Shown: piece after piece, positions 35,881 through 43,541 of the stretch | How positions within the stretch are numbered: position 1 is the stretch's first letter | Layout of the letters: every line of letters begins with the position of its first letter | NCBI GenBank assembly: GCA_041396905.1 | Contig: JAWKXQ010000006.1 | Location: forward strand, 1 to 64,000 | Origin: JACXVD01 sp020446665 | Lineage (GTDB): Bacteria > Pseudomonadota > Alphaproteobacteria > Sphingomonadales > Sphingomonadaceae | Direction of reading: 5' to 3' | DNA: 64,000 nucleotides | The notes under the pieces: generated by a model | Told to the model about the DNA's origin: nothing | Database searches by the model: none | What the model saw: only the letters and a program-made list of their open reading frames with translations | Made by a program: the position numbers and the translations under genes

Positions 35881-36159
35881 CGACCGAAGGCTTTCGCTAA
35901 AAATCTCGCCCACCACCAGTTGCCCGATCTTGGCGCAACTTCTCCACCTCGCTCTCGCTGACAGCCTTGGCCGCATCAAGCTTCCCCCGGAGAACGCCTG
36001 CCATCCCATCGATAGCCTGCCGCTTCCACGCCGCGATCATCGTGTGGTGGACGCCATGCTTGGATGCCAGCTCCGCCAGCGTCAGCGGTCGCCCCGGATC
36101 GCCTCCAGCGCCACCTTCGCCTTAAAATCCGCGCTGTAGCGCTTTCTCGTCGTCTTCAT
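35877..36159 (-). pseudogene. IS3-family OrfA, frameshifted
   Basis: From ATG 36159 the frame reads MKTTRKRYSADFKAKVALEA, then meets a stop after GDR because a base appears missing. Another frame continues LTLAELASKHGVHHTMIAAW with the IS3 helix-turn-helix and leucine-zipper region (SESEVEKL). A further shift near the end moves to AKIGQLVVGE. The end is placed where the expected stop would be and is approximate. It cannot give a normal OrfA as read. Confidence 0.8.
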
Positions 36160-36315
36160 TCCCGTACCAATCCTTCAAGTCGGGAGTAGCTTAACACCCT
36201 GTCCGAAAAACCGGCACCACCTCATAGAGATGACGACGACTTACACCCCGCGCTGGACGGACTACGGGGTTGGCTCTGCCATAACCTATAATGTCGATCG
36301 CACGGTGTTGATCGG

Positions 36316-36756
36316 ATGATGCCGCGTATCCGCCCCTTGCTGCGCCGCATGCGTGACAACACCGCCGCCGTGACGGTGGAATTCGCGCTGCTGAGCTTCT
36401 TCTTCTTTGGCTTCCTGCTTGGCGTCTTGCAGGTCGGTATCGGCATGCAAAACTACAACGCTGTCCGCAATGTCTCCGCCGATGTGGCGCGCTACACCAT
36501 GGTGCAGCATGAAACCGGCAATACGCTGACGACGTCGCAAATCCGGGCCTACACGATCTCGACCGCGAGGAGCGCCCCCTATCTTATGGAAGATGCCAGG
36601 CTGAACGCGTCCGTCGTTCTGGCCACCGACCAGCGCGTGGCTGGTGCCAGGGAATATACGCTGACGGTTACCTATCGCATCCCCAGCCTGCTGACCGTGC
36701 TGGACATCTACAGCCCGAATATCAGCTATTCGCGGCCGATCTTTGTCGTGATCTAA
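36316..36756 (+). CDS. TadE-like protein
   Basis: The 146-residue protein has the TadE pattern: a short basic N-terminus, then AAVTVEFALLSFFFFGFLLG, a single membrane segment with the conserved Glu, and a small exported C-terminal domain. TadE proteins are pseudopilins processed by the prepilin peptidase and needed for Flp/Tad pili. The start overlaps the end of the IS-disrupted gene as ATGA, so it was the third gene of that run; the IS probably reduces its transcription from the upstream promoter. Confidence 0.85.
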   Translation: MMPRIRPLLRRMRDNTAAVTVEFALLSFFFFGFLLGVLQVGIGMQNYNAVRNVSADVARYTMVQHETGNTLTTSQIRAYTISTARSAPYLMEDARLNASVVLATDQRVAGAREYTLTVTYRIPSLLTVLDIYSPNISYSRPIFVVI

Positions 36757-36805
36757 AAACTCCGGCACTTAAATTGGCAAAAGCTAATGATGTCAGCTTA
36801 ACAAA

Positions 36806-36824
36806 TTAACCTTGCGAGTTAGGC
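36806..36824 (+). promoter_or_regulatory. TTAACC-N7-TTAGGC element upstream of the first VWA gene
   Basis: TTAACC is followed after seven bases by TTAGGC, 52 bases before the GTG at 36858. A further TTAACA lies at 36798-36803. The spacing repeats that of the elements at 32880, 38850 and 40856. It resembles a CtrA half-site overlapping a minus-35 position; function is inferred. Confidence 0.42.
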
Positions 36825-36857
36825 AATTGGTCAGACTTGCACGGTAATTGACAGGAT

Positions 36858-38819
36858 GTGCAAGAGGAACATGCCATAAACCCGCAGCCTTTGCCTGCCT
36901 TCCTGTCGCGCCTTTCGCGCGACACGTCGGGCAACACGCTGGCGATGGTTGCTGCGGCAATCCTTCCCGTCATGGCCATGATGGGTGGTGGCCTCGATAT
37001 GGGCCGTTCCTATCTCTCGCAGAGCCGGTTGCAGCAAGCCTGCGATGCCGGTGTGCTCGCTGCCCGCAAACGGCTTGGCGCCGAAGTTGCGCAGACCGGC
37101 GTGATCCCCGCCGAAGTCACGGAAGTGGGGAACCGCTTCTTCAACATCAATTTCCGTAACGGATCCTACGGCACCCAGTCGCGCGATTTCGTGATGACGC
37201 TTGAAGATGACTATTCCATCTCCGGCGCAGCCAGTGTCGAAGTGCCGACCACGCTGATGCAGATTTTCGGTTTCGACAAGGTCGATGTGGCCGTTACCTG
37301 CGAAGCGCAGCTGAACATGAACAACACCGATATCATGTTCGTGCTCGATACGACCGGTTCCATGCGCCAGACCAATCCCGGCGACACGATGGACCGGATG
37401 GATACGATGCGGTCTGTTATCAGCAGCTTTGCCAATCAGATGCAAAGCGACATGACCGGCACGGCGCGGCTGCGTTACGGCTTTGTCCCCTATGCATCCA
37501 ACGTCAATGTCGGCGGCCTGCTGAAATCGAAATGGCTGGTTGATGAGTGGACCTACCAATCGCGGGTTGCAGTCGACAGTGGTGACGACCAGGTCGTAAA
37601 CCAGGGTGACTATTACACCAGCAGCTCGACACAGATCAGCGGCACAAAGACTGCCGTCGCAACCTATGTCAGCTCCAGCTGCCCGGCTGATACGATTGTC
37701 ACGACCTGGACCGATCCGGTCGATGCGGCCGGCAACCCGGTCGATGTTTCGACCCAGCCGGCAAATTATTACCGCACCCGTACCCGTGACGGGATCGACT
37801 ATGCCTGTACCGCCATTGAAGGCGGGTATGAAGTGGTCGGGACGAATTACAGCAATGTGGTGGATCGTTTCACCTATACGCTGCAGTCCGGTTACAGCTA
37901 CACCTATGATATCATCGAGTACGACTATAAGCCCGTCACCCTCGATGTAAGCGTCGTAAAAGGTGCGAATGGCGATGCGGTTTCCCAGGTGTGGGCAAGC
38001 ATCACTACGAATACCTACAGCCCCACTGCGGCGAGGACATATTGGTATGAAGGCTGCATTGAAGAGCGCGATACCTACGAGATCCACAATTACAACAATA
38101 TCAACCTGGATCGCGCGCTGGACCTGAATATTGACCTGGTCCCGGACCCGACAGACGATGCTACGCGCTGGCGGCCCAAATTCATGGGCATCGACTTTGC
38201 CCGGGCGATCTTCTGGGACGGATCAGGCAGTTTCAGGAATGGGCCGGTCATCGGGACCCGCGACGAATATGTCGTCCCTTTCTATCTCGACGATTTGTCT
38301 GCCTGCCCTACACCCTCGCGCAAGCTTGGGACTATGACCGCAGCGGAAGTCGACAGCTATCTTGCCTCGCTCGACCCGGCTGGCAAGACCAACCACGATC
38401 TCGGCATGATCTGGGGCGGACGTTTGCTATCACCCACCGGGCTTTTTCAGGATGAAAATGCTGATGTGGATGGTGTCCCCACCAGCCGCCACCTGATCTT
38501 CCTGACGGATGGCCAGACCGAACCGTCTGACCTGGTATCAGGCGCCTATGGCATCGAACCGATCGACCGGCGCCGCTGGAAGTCGTCATCCTCGCTGACC
38601 ATGACAGAAATGGTGGAGGCTCGCTTCACCGTTGCCTGCAACGAAGTGAAGAAGAAGAACATCACAGTCTGGGTGATCGCCTTTGGCACAGAGCTGAATC
38701 CGATCATGACCGAATGTGCAGGCCCTGGCCATTATTTCGAAGCTGCCGACAGTGTCGAGCTGAACGCAGCCTTTGCCGCGATTGCTGAAAAGATGAAACG
38801 TCTGCGGATTACCGGCTGA
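36858..38819 (+). CDS. TadG-like VWA-domain protein, paralogue 1
   Basis: The protein of 653 residues has a TadG-type N-terminus with a membrane segment (about 26-45) and LDMGRSYLSQSRLQQACDAG. A von Willebrand A domain follows: the MIDAS motif is D164-S168 in FVLDTTGSM, and the second acidic loop is FLTDGQTE. Between them lies a long, Tyr/Thr-rich insertion (about 245-400), then CIEERDTYEI and MIWGGRLLSPTG, which the three paralogues share. The C-terminus NITVWVIAFGTELNP to RITG closes the VWA fold. The start is GTG 36858. It is probably exported and surface or pilus associated. Confidence 0.88.
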   Translation: MQEEHAINPQPLPAFLSRLSRDTSGNTLAMVAAAILPVMAMMGGGLDMGRSYLSQSRLQQACDAGVLAARKRLGAEVAQTGVIPAEVTEVGNRFFNINFRNGSYGTQSRDFVMTLEDDYSISGAASVEVPTTLMQIFGFDKVDVAVTCEAQLNMNNTDIMFVLDTTGSMRQTNPGDTMDRMDTMRSVISSFANQMQSDMTGTARLRYGFVPYASNVNVGGLLKSKWLVDEWTYQSRVAVDSGDDQVVNQGDYYTSSSTQISGTKTAVATYVSSSCPADTIVTTWTDPVDAAGNPVDVSTQPANYYRTRTRDGIDYACTAIEGGYEVVGTNYSNVVDRFTYTLQSGYSYTYDIIEYDYKPVTLDVSVVKGANGDAVSQVWASITTNTYSPTAARTYWYEGCIEERDTYEIHNYNNINLDRALDLNIDLVPDPTDDATRWRPKFMGIDFARAIFWDGSGSFRNGPVIGTRDEYVVPFYLDDLSACPTPSRKLGTMTAAEVDSYLASLDPAGKTNHDLGMIWGGRLLSPTGLFQDENADVDGVPTSRHLIFLTDGQTEPSDLVSGAYGIEPIDRRRWKSSSSLTMTEMVEARFTVACNEVKKKNITVWVIAFGTELNPIMTECAGPGHYFEAADSVELNAAFAAIAEKMKRLRITG

Positions 38820-38849
38820 CCGCGGCAATGGCCGCAGCGTGTGAAGATT

Positions 38850-38868
38850 TTAACCATATGTGTTGAGA
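38850..38868 (+). promoter_or_regulatory. TTAACCAT-type element upstream of VWA paralogue 2
   Basis: TTAACC-N7-TTGAGA lies 41 bases before the ATG at 38891. The first eight bases are TTAACCAT, exactly the alphaproteobacterial CtrA half-site as I recall it. TTGAGA could serve as a minus-35 box, with GATTTA 17 bases further. It shares AAGATTTTAACCA with the element upstream of paralogue 3. Confidence 0.5.
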
Positions 38869-38890
38869 CCATGTTGTCGGCTGCGGATTT

Positions 38891-40810
38891 ATGGCGACCA
38901 GTATGAATCGGTTGTTCCGTCCTTCCCCTGTCCAGTTTGGCGCGTTCCTGCGTCGGCTTGTGCGCGACCGCGCGGGCAATACGATGGCGATGATCGCGTT
39001 TGCGATCCTGCCGGTCATGGCGATGATGGGTGGCGGGCTGGATATGGGCCGCGCCTATCTGTCGGAAAGCCGGCTGCAGCAAGCCTGTGACGCTGGTGTG
39101 CTGGCAGCGCGCAAGCGTCTGGGCGCGCAGGCGGCAGTTACCGGGGAAATCCCGACAGACGCCGATGAAATGGGTCGGCGCTTTTTCAATATCAATTTCC
39201 GCAACGGATCATACGGCACCGAAAACCGTGTCTTCAACATGGTTTTGGAAGATGACTTTGCCATCAGCGGAGATGCCAGCGTGGATGTGCCGACCACGCT
39301 GATGCATCTGTTCGGCTTTGATCGCGTTTCGATTGATGTTAGCTGCAAGGCGCAGCTGAACATGCCCAACACAGATATCATGTTCGTGCTGGATACCACC
39401 GGCTCCATGGCAGAGACCAATGCCGGGGACTCGCTCAACCGTATCGACACGATGCGCGGCGTGGTGAAGAATTTCATGGGTGAATTGCAGGCCAACCAGT
39501 CTGCCACAGCGCGGCTGCGTTTTGGCTTTGTGCCATATTCCACCAACGTCAATGTCGGTCGCTTGCTGAAGTCTGACTGGATGGTTGACGAATGGAAGTA
39601 TCAGAGCCGTACGGCGGTCAATCCAACCACATCATTTACCTGGGTCTATTTCCCAGCATTTGAAAGCGGCACACGCAATCAAATTCCGGAATATATTGCT
39701 GACACTTGTCCGGCAGATACGCACACTTCCGTATATGGCCCGCGAGTGGACATCTCCGCCAGTCCGGAGAAATATTATCATCTCGTAACCTATAACGGCA
39801 TTGATTATCAGTGCACCGCGGCCGATGGCAAATTCAAGGTCACGGGCTGGGAATTCATAGATTACGTAGAAAAGCACACTTACTGGCAGGAAGAGTCTAC
39901 TTGGTACCGCTACGACTATGAGAAGCTGACTTTCGATGTGACAATGATCAAGGGGCTGCTGGGTAGTTCGCCGATCCAGGCCGGCGTGCCGCTTGAGCAT
40001 AATTTCCATACGCAAGCAGCGCTCACTCAGGTGTGGTTCCAGGGATGCATCGAAGAACGCGAGACAAAGCGCATCAAGGATTGGGATAAGATCGACATCA
40101 CAAAGGTATTGGATCTCAATATCGACCTTGTGCCTGATCCCAATGATGAGAAAACCCAGTGGGCCCCTATCTTTGAAGGGATTACCTTTGCCCGCAAGGT
40201 TGACTGGAACGGAATTGGCGATTTCAGCAAGGGCAAAGAAAAAGATTCCGCCGCATCCTATGTTCAACCCAGCTATGTTGGCGACATTTCCGCCTGCCCC
40301 GCACAAGCGGCAAAGCTGACCACCTGGACGTCGGATGAAGTGGATGACTATCTGGCTTCGCTGTACCCTGCCGGGCAGACTTACCACGATCTGGGAATGA
40401 TCTGGGGTGGACGCCTGTTGTCACCCACTGGCTTGTTCGCCGACGAAAACGCCGATGTGGCAGGGCTTCCCACAGCGCGCCACCTGATCTTCCTGACCGA
40501 TGGACAGACAGAAGCCTATGATCTGGCCTATGGTGCTTATGGCATTGAGCCCCTGGATGAACGCCGTTGGAAGCCCGACGATGATCTGACACTTACCGAA
40601 GTGGTTGAAAAGCGCTTTGCCTTTGCCTGCGAGGAAGTGAAGAAAAAGAACATCACCGTCTGGGTGATCGCCTTCGGCACAGAGCTGAACCCGATCATGA
40701 CGGAATGCGCGGGGCCCGGCCATTATTTCGAGGCCAGTGACAATCTGGAACTGAACTCGGCCTTTACCACCATCTCCGACAAGCTGCAGGAACTGCGGAT
40801 TACCGGTTGA
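38891..40810 (+). CDS. TadG-like VWA-domain protein, paralogue 2
   Basis: The 639-residue protein is organised as paralogue 1: membrane segment (about 31-48), LDMGRAYLSESRLQQACDAG, MIDAS D168-S172 in FVLDTTGSM, and FLTDGQTEAYD. The N-terminal 170 and C-terminal 200 residues are near-identical in pattern to paralogue 1, while the central insertion differs strongly and is less Thr-rich. CIEERETKRI replaces CIEERDTYEI. The start is ATG 38891. A 71-base gap with its own upstream element suggests separate control. Confidence 0.88.
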   Translation: MATSMNRLFRPSPVQFGAFLRRLVRDRAGNTMAMIAFAILPVMAMMGGGLDMGRAYLSESRLQQACDAGVLAARKRLGAQAAVTGEIPTDADEMGRRFFNINFRNGSYGTENRVFNMVLEDDFAISGDASVDVPTTLMHLFGFDRVSIDVSCKAQLNMPNTDIMFVLDTTGSMAETNAGDSLNRIDTMRGVVKNFMGELQANQSATARLRFGFVPYSTNVNVGRLLKSDWMVDEWKYQSRTAVNPTTSFTWVYFPAFESGTRNQIPEYIADTCPADTHTSVYGPRVDISASPEKYYHLVTYNGIDYQCTAADGKFKVTGWEFIDYVEKHTYWQEESTWYRYDYEKLTFDVTMIKGLLGSSPIQAGVPLEHNFHTQAALTQVWFQGCIEERETKRIKDWDKIDITKVLDLNIDLVPDPNDEKTQWAPIFEGITFARKVDWNGIGDFSKGKEKDSAASYVQPSYVGDISACPAQAAKLTTWTSDEVDDYLASLYPAGQTYHDLGMIWGGRLLSPTGLFADENADVAGLPTARHLIFLTDGQTEAYDLAYGAYGIEPLDERRWKPDDDLTLTEVVEKRFAFACEEVKKKNITVWVIAFGTELNPIMTECAGPGHYFEASDNLELNSAFTTISDKLQELRITG

Positions 40811-40855
40811 TTGGCGCAGAGTACGGACGAACCCAAAGGTCAAATTCCAAAGATT

Positions 40856-40874
40856 TTAACCAGTTTTATTGGCG
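40856..40874 (+). promoter_or_regulatory. TTAACC-N7-TTGGCG element upstream of VWA paralogue 3
   Basis: This element lies 53 bases before GTG 40909 and is preceded by AAGATTT, as in the region upstream of paralogue 2. That shared flank may be a remnant of duplication or a maintained control site. Confidence 0.42.
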
Positions 40875-40908
40875 ATAGGATCATACCCCTTCCGCTAAGA
40901 TCTTCACT

Positions 40909-42852
40909 GTGAACAAGAATCCCGCCTTGACTGCCGCATCCGGCATATTGCGCCGCCTGGCCTCCGATACTGCCGGCAACACGCTGGCGATGATCGCAGC
41001 AGCAATCCTGCCGGTGATGGCGCTGATGGGTGGCGGGCTGGATATGGGCCGCGCCTATCTGGCACAAAGCCGCCTGCAGCAGGCCTGCGACGCGGGCGTT
41101 CTGGCTGCGCGCAAGCGTCTGGGCACGGATGACATCGGCTCGACCACGGAAGCCTCGACGGAAGAAAGCGCCACCATGGCGATGGCCCGGGCCTCGATTA
41201 ACACCAGCAGCCTGTCCACTCAGGTCAGCGAAATCGGCCAGCGATTCTTCAACATCAATTTCCGTGATGGATCCTATGGCACCACGAACCGCAGTTTCGT
41301 GATGACGCTGGAGGATGATTACTCTCTGCATGGCGATGCAGAAGTGGATGTGCCGACAACGATCATGGGTCTGTTCGGCTACAACACGGTGGAAATCAAA
41401 GTTGACTGCATGGCGCAGATCAACATGCAGAACACCGATGTGATGATGGTGCTCGATGTCACCAGCTCGATGAACTATCGCAACCCCGGCGATACGATTT
41501 CGCGTCTGGATGCGCTGCGCGCGACGATCCGCCAATTCTACACCGATCTGGAAAAGGCCAAGAGTGCCGGCGCCGAAATGCGCTATGGCTTTGTGCCTTT
41601 CTCCACCAATGTGAATGTTGGCGGCCTGTTGCAGGATGACTGGGTGGTGGATGAATGGGATTACCAGTCACGCAAGCTGATCCTTGGTTCGACCAGCGTC
41701 ACGACGGAAACCTTCACGACCTATTCCGATACGCTGTCAGGCAGTTACAACACTGTCGTTGACAGCACTTATCCGGAACTGATCGATGCCACTGGCAATG
41801 GCTATTGCAATTCCGTGCCTGCGGGAACCTATGCCTATAGCGGTGTCATCACCGGCACAACGACGGAAGAGGTCACCGGGCCGCCAGCCGGGACCAAGAC
41901 GACGGAGACAATTCAGGGCACCTATACCGGTTACTACTACTATGTGACCCGCGCAAAAGGTGTCTGCACTGTCTACAAGCGGACCTATGACGACTACAAG
42001 ATCGAGTTCTACCGGATCACGCAACCGGTCTATGACAGCCGGGCCATCTGGTCCTATCGTCCGGTCAAGCATGATGTCTCTGACTGGCGCACCACATCCA
42101 ATGGCTGCATCGAAGAACGCGATACCTATGAAATCCTGGACTATGACAATGTCGATCTGACCAAGGCGATCGATCTCGACATTGACCGGGTGCCAGACGC
42201 GGCCGACCCCAAGACACAGTGGCGCCCGCAATATCCGGGCCTGATCTTCGCGCGCAAGATCAAGTGGGATTACACGGGCAACTATTCACCCAGTAATGCG
42301 CTGAGTTTCAGCGAGTTCGTGATGCCGTCACTGGCAGGTCTGGCCTATTGTCCGGCACCGGCGAAGAAGCTTGCCACCATGACTCCGGAAGAGCTCGACA
42401 CCTACCTCAATTCGCTGGAGGCCAAGGGCAGCACCTATCACGATACCGGGATGATCTGGGGCGCGCGGCTGTTGTCACCAACGGGCATCTTCAAGGATGA
42501 AAATTCAGGCGTTCGTTCGCGCCACCTGATCTATCTGACCGATGGTTATACATACGGGCTGGACCTGTCCTATTCCGCCTATGGCATGGAACCGCTTGAC
42601 CGGCGCCGCTGGAGTGCAAGCAGCCCGGTTTCGCTGACGGAAACGATCGAGAAGCGCTTCTCCTTCGCCTGTGAGGAAGCGAAGAAGAGGAACATCACCG
42701 TGTGGATCATCAGCTTCGGCATCGAACCGACCGATTCCATGGTGAACTGCGCGGGTCCGGGCCATTATTTCTACGCCAAGGACGCCAATGAACTGAACAT
42801 CTCCTTTGGCAAGATTGCCAAGACAGTCAGCGAATTGAGGCTGATCGACTGA
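40909..42852 (+). CDS. TadG-like VWA-domain protein, paralogue 3
   Basis: The 647-residue protein starts with GTG (MNKNPALTAA) and has the same plan: membrane segment (about 24-43), LDMGRAYLAQSRLQQACDAG, MIDAS D183-S187 as MVLDVTSSM, and YLTDGYTYG. A Ser/Thr/Glu-rich insertion follows KRLG (residues about 75-105). The central region contains Thr- and Tyr-rich stretches such as GTYTGYYYYVTR. CIEERDTYEI and MIWGARLLSPTG are kept. It is the most divergent of the three. Confidence 0.88.
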   Translation: MNKNPALTAASGILRRLASDTAGNTLAMIAAAILPVMALMGGGLDMGRAYLAQSRLQQACDAGVLAARKRLGTDDIGSTTEASTEESATMAMARASINTSSLSTQVSEIGQRFFNINFRDGSYGTTNRSFVMTLEDDYSLHGDAEVDVPTTIMGLFGYNTVEIKVDCMAQINMQNTDVMMVLDVTSSMNYRNPGDTISRLDALRATIRQFYTDLEKAKSAGAEMRYGFVPFSTNVNVGGLLQDDWVVDEWDYQSRKLILGSTSVTTETFTTYSDTLSGSYNTVVDSTYPELIDATGNGYCNSVPAGTYAYSGVITGTTTEEVTGPPAGTKTTETIQGTYTGYYYYVTRAKGVCTVYKRTYDDYKIEFYRITQPVYDSRAIWSYRPVKHDVSDWRTTSNGCIEERDTYEILDYDNVDLTKAIDLDIDRVPDAADPKTQWRPQYPGLIFARKIKWDYTGNYSPSNALSFSEFVMPSLAGLAYCPAPAKKLATMTPEELDTYLNSLEAKGSTYHDTGMIWGARLLSPTGIFKDENSGVRSRHLIYLTDGYTYGLDLSYSAYGMEPLDRRRWSASSPVSLTETIEKRFSFACEEAKKRNITVWIISFGIEPTDSMVNCAGPGHYFYAKDANELNISFGKIAKTVSELRLID

Positions 42853-42898
42853 GCCAGCAAGCATGAGCAGGCAAACAGGGATCTGAATGCACGAGACC

Positions 42899-42919
42899 TT
42901 AACTACTGTGCTGTTAACC
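42899..42919 (+). promoter_or_regulatory. Double TTAAC element upstream of a tadE gene pair
   Basis: TTAACT at 42899-42904 and TTAACC at 42914-42919 lie 35-55 bases before ATG 42954. The spacing differs from the other elements in this cluster (nine bases between TTAACT and TTAACC), but the core is the same. Promoter boxes are not clear. Confidence 0.38.
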
Positions 42920-42953
42920 TTGGCTCGATTGAGTGCGAATTGAGGATCGAACA

Positions 42954-43541
42954 ATGACCATGCTACGGCAGATTGCAAAGGATGAAGAGGGCGCGACGCT
43001 GATCGAATTCGCTCTGCTGGCCCCTACCCTGCTGATCATGATCCTGGGCCTGTTTGAAATGGGCTATAACTACTACATGCAGTCCTTGCTCCAGGGTTCG
43101 ATCCAGCAGGCCGCACGCGATTCCACCATTGAAGGGGCAATTGCGCGGCAATCCACTATCGACGCCAGAGTGACCGAGGCGGTGCATGACATCGTGCCCA
43201 ACGCCACCGTTACCTTTGACCGCAAGGCCTATACCAGCTTCTCCGATGTCGGGCAGCCGGAAGACTTCACCGATACAGACAGCAACGGCACCTGCAATGA
43301 TGGCGAACCCTTTGAGGATGCCAATGGCAATGGCATGTGGGATACTGATCGCGGCGTAGTCGGCATGGGCGGGGCCCGCGATGCCGTGCTCTATCGCGTA
43401 ACCGTCAGCTATCCGCGCGCGTTTGGCGTGACTAAGCTGATCGGCCTGTCTGACAATTTCGAAACCAGTGTTGCCACTGTCCTGCGCAATCAGCCTTATG
43501 ATGAGCAGGAAGCCGGCGGCATTACGGTGGAGTATTGCTGA
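42954..43541 (+). CDS. TadE-like protein with Asp/Asn-rich loop
   Basis: The 195-residue protein begins MTMLRQIAKDEEGATLIEFA, followed by the membrane segment LLAPTLLIMILGLFEMGYN. The exported part contains DTDSNGTCNDGEPFEDANG then NGMWDTDRG, which resembles calcium-binding DxDxNG repeats. TadE proteins are minor pseudopilins of the Tad system. ATG 42954 is preferred because the seven codons upstream are not conserved and it begins the typical basic N-terminus. The stop overlaps the next gene by one base. Confidence 0.85.
   Translation: MTMLRQIAKDEEGATLIEFALLAPTLLIMILGLFEMGYNYYMQSLLQGSIQQAARDSTIEGAIARQSTIDARVTEAVHDIVPNATVTFDRKAYTSFSDVGQPEDFTDTDSNGTCNDGEPFEDANGNGMWDTDRGVVGMGGARDAVLYRVTVSYPRAFGVTKLIGLSDNFETSVATVLRNQPYDEQEAGGITVEYC

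Larger units (their letters stand above)
34932..36224 (-). mobile_element. IS3-family insertion sequence, 1293 bp, transposase frames broken
   Basis: The ends are imperfect inverted repeats of 26 bp (34932-34957 and 36199-36224, 21 matches), starting TGAGGTGGT. They are flanked by a 3-bp direct repeat, TAG, at 34929-34931 and 36225-36227. Inside on the minus strand are an OrfA-like helix-turn-helix frame and an OrfB-like DDE integrase, both with frameshifts. The structure and the 3-bp duplication fit the IS3 family. A 12-bp stem hairpin (CAGATCATGGGG with its complement) lies at 35012-35040 near the left end. Confidence 0.93.
34553..36319 (+). pseudogene. tadE-like gene disrupted by an IS3-family element
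   Basis: The gene starts at ATG 34553 (overlap with the previous stop), encodes MMMMRRFLPALAHIG and the TadE membrane segment SMAIETAVVIPVLAILALGGFEAS in part, and runs to 34931. There the IS begins; the frame stops at 34969 inside it. Coding resumes at 36228 with EMTTTYTPRWTDYG and ends in VLIG at 36319. Removing 34932-36227 (element plus one copy of the TAG target duplication) rejoins the two parts in frame as TYIKI-EMTTTY, with a total of about 156 residues. The next tadE gene overlaps the restored stop as ATGA. Confidence 0.9.

Noticed and set aside
36831..38087. Minus-strand frame of 418 codons opposite VWA paralogue 1
   Set aside because: No homology-like pattern, and the plus-strand gene is clearly coding.
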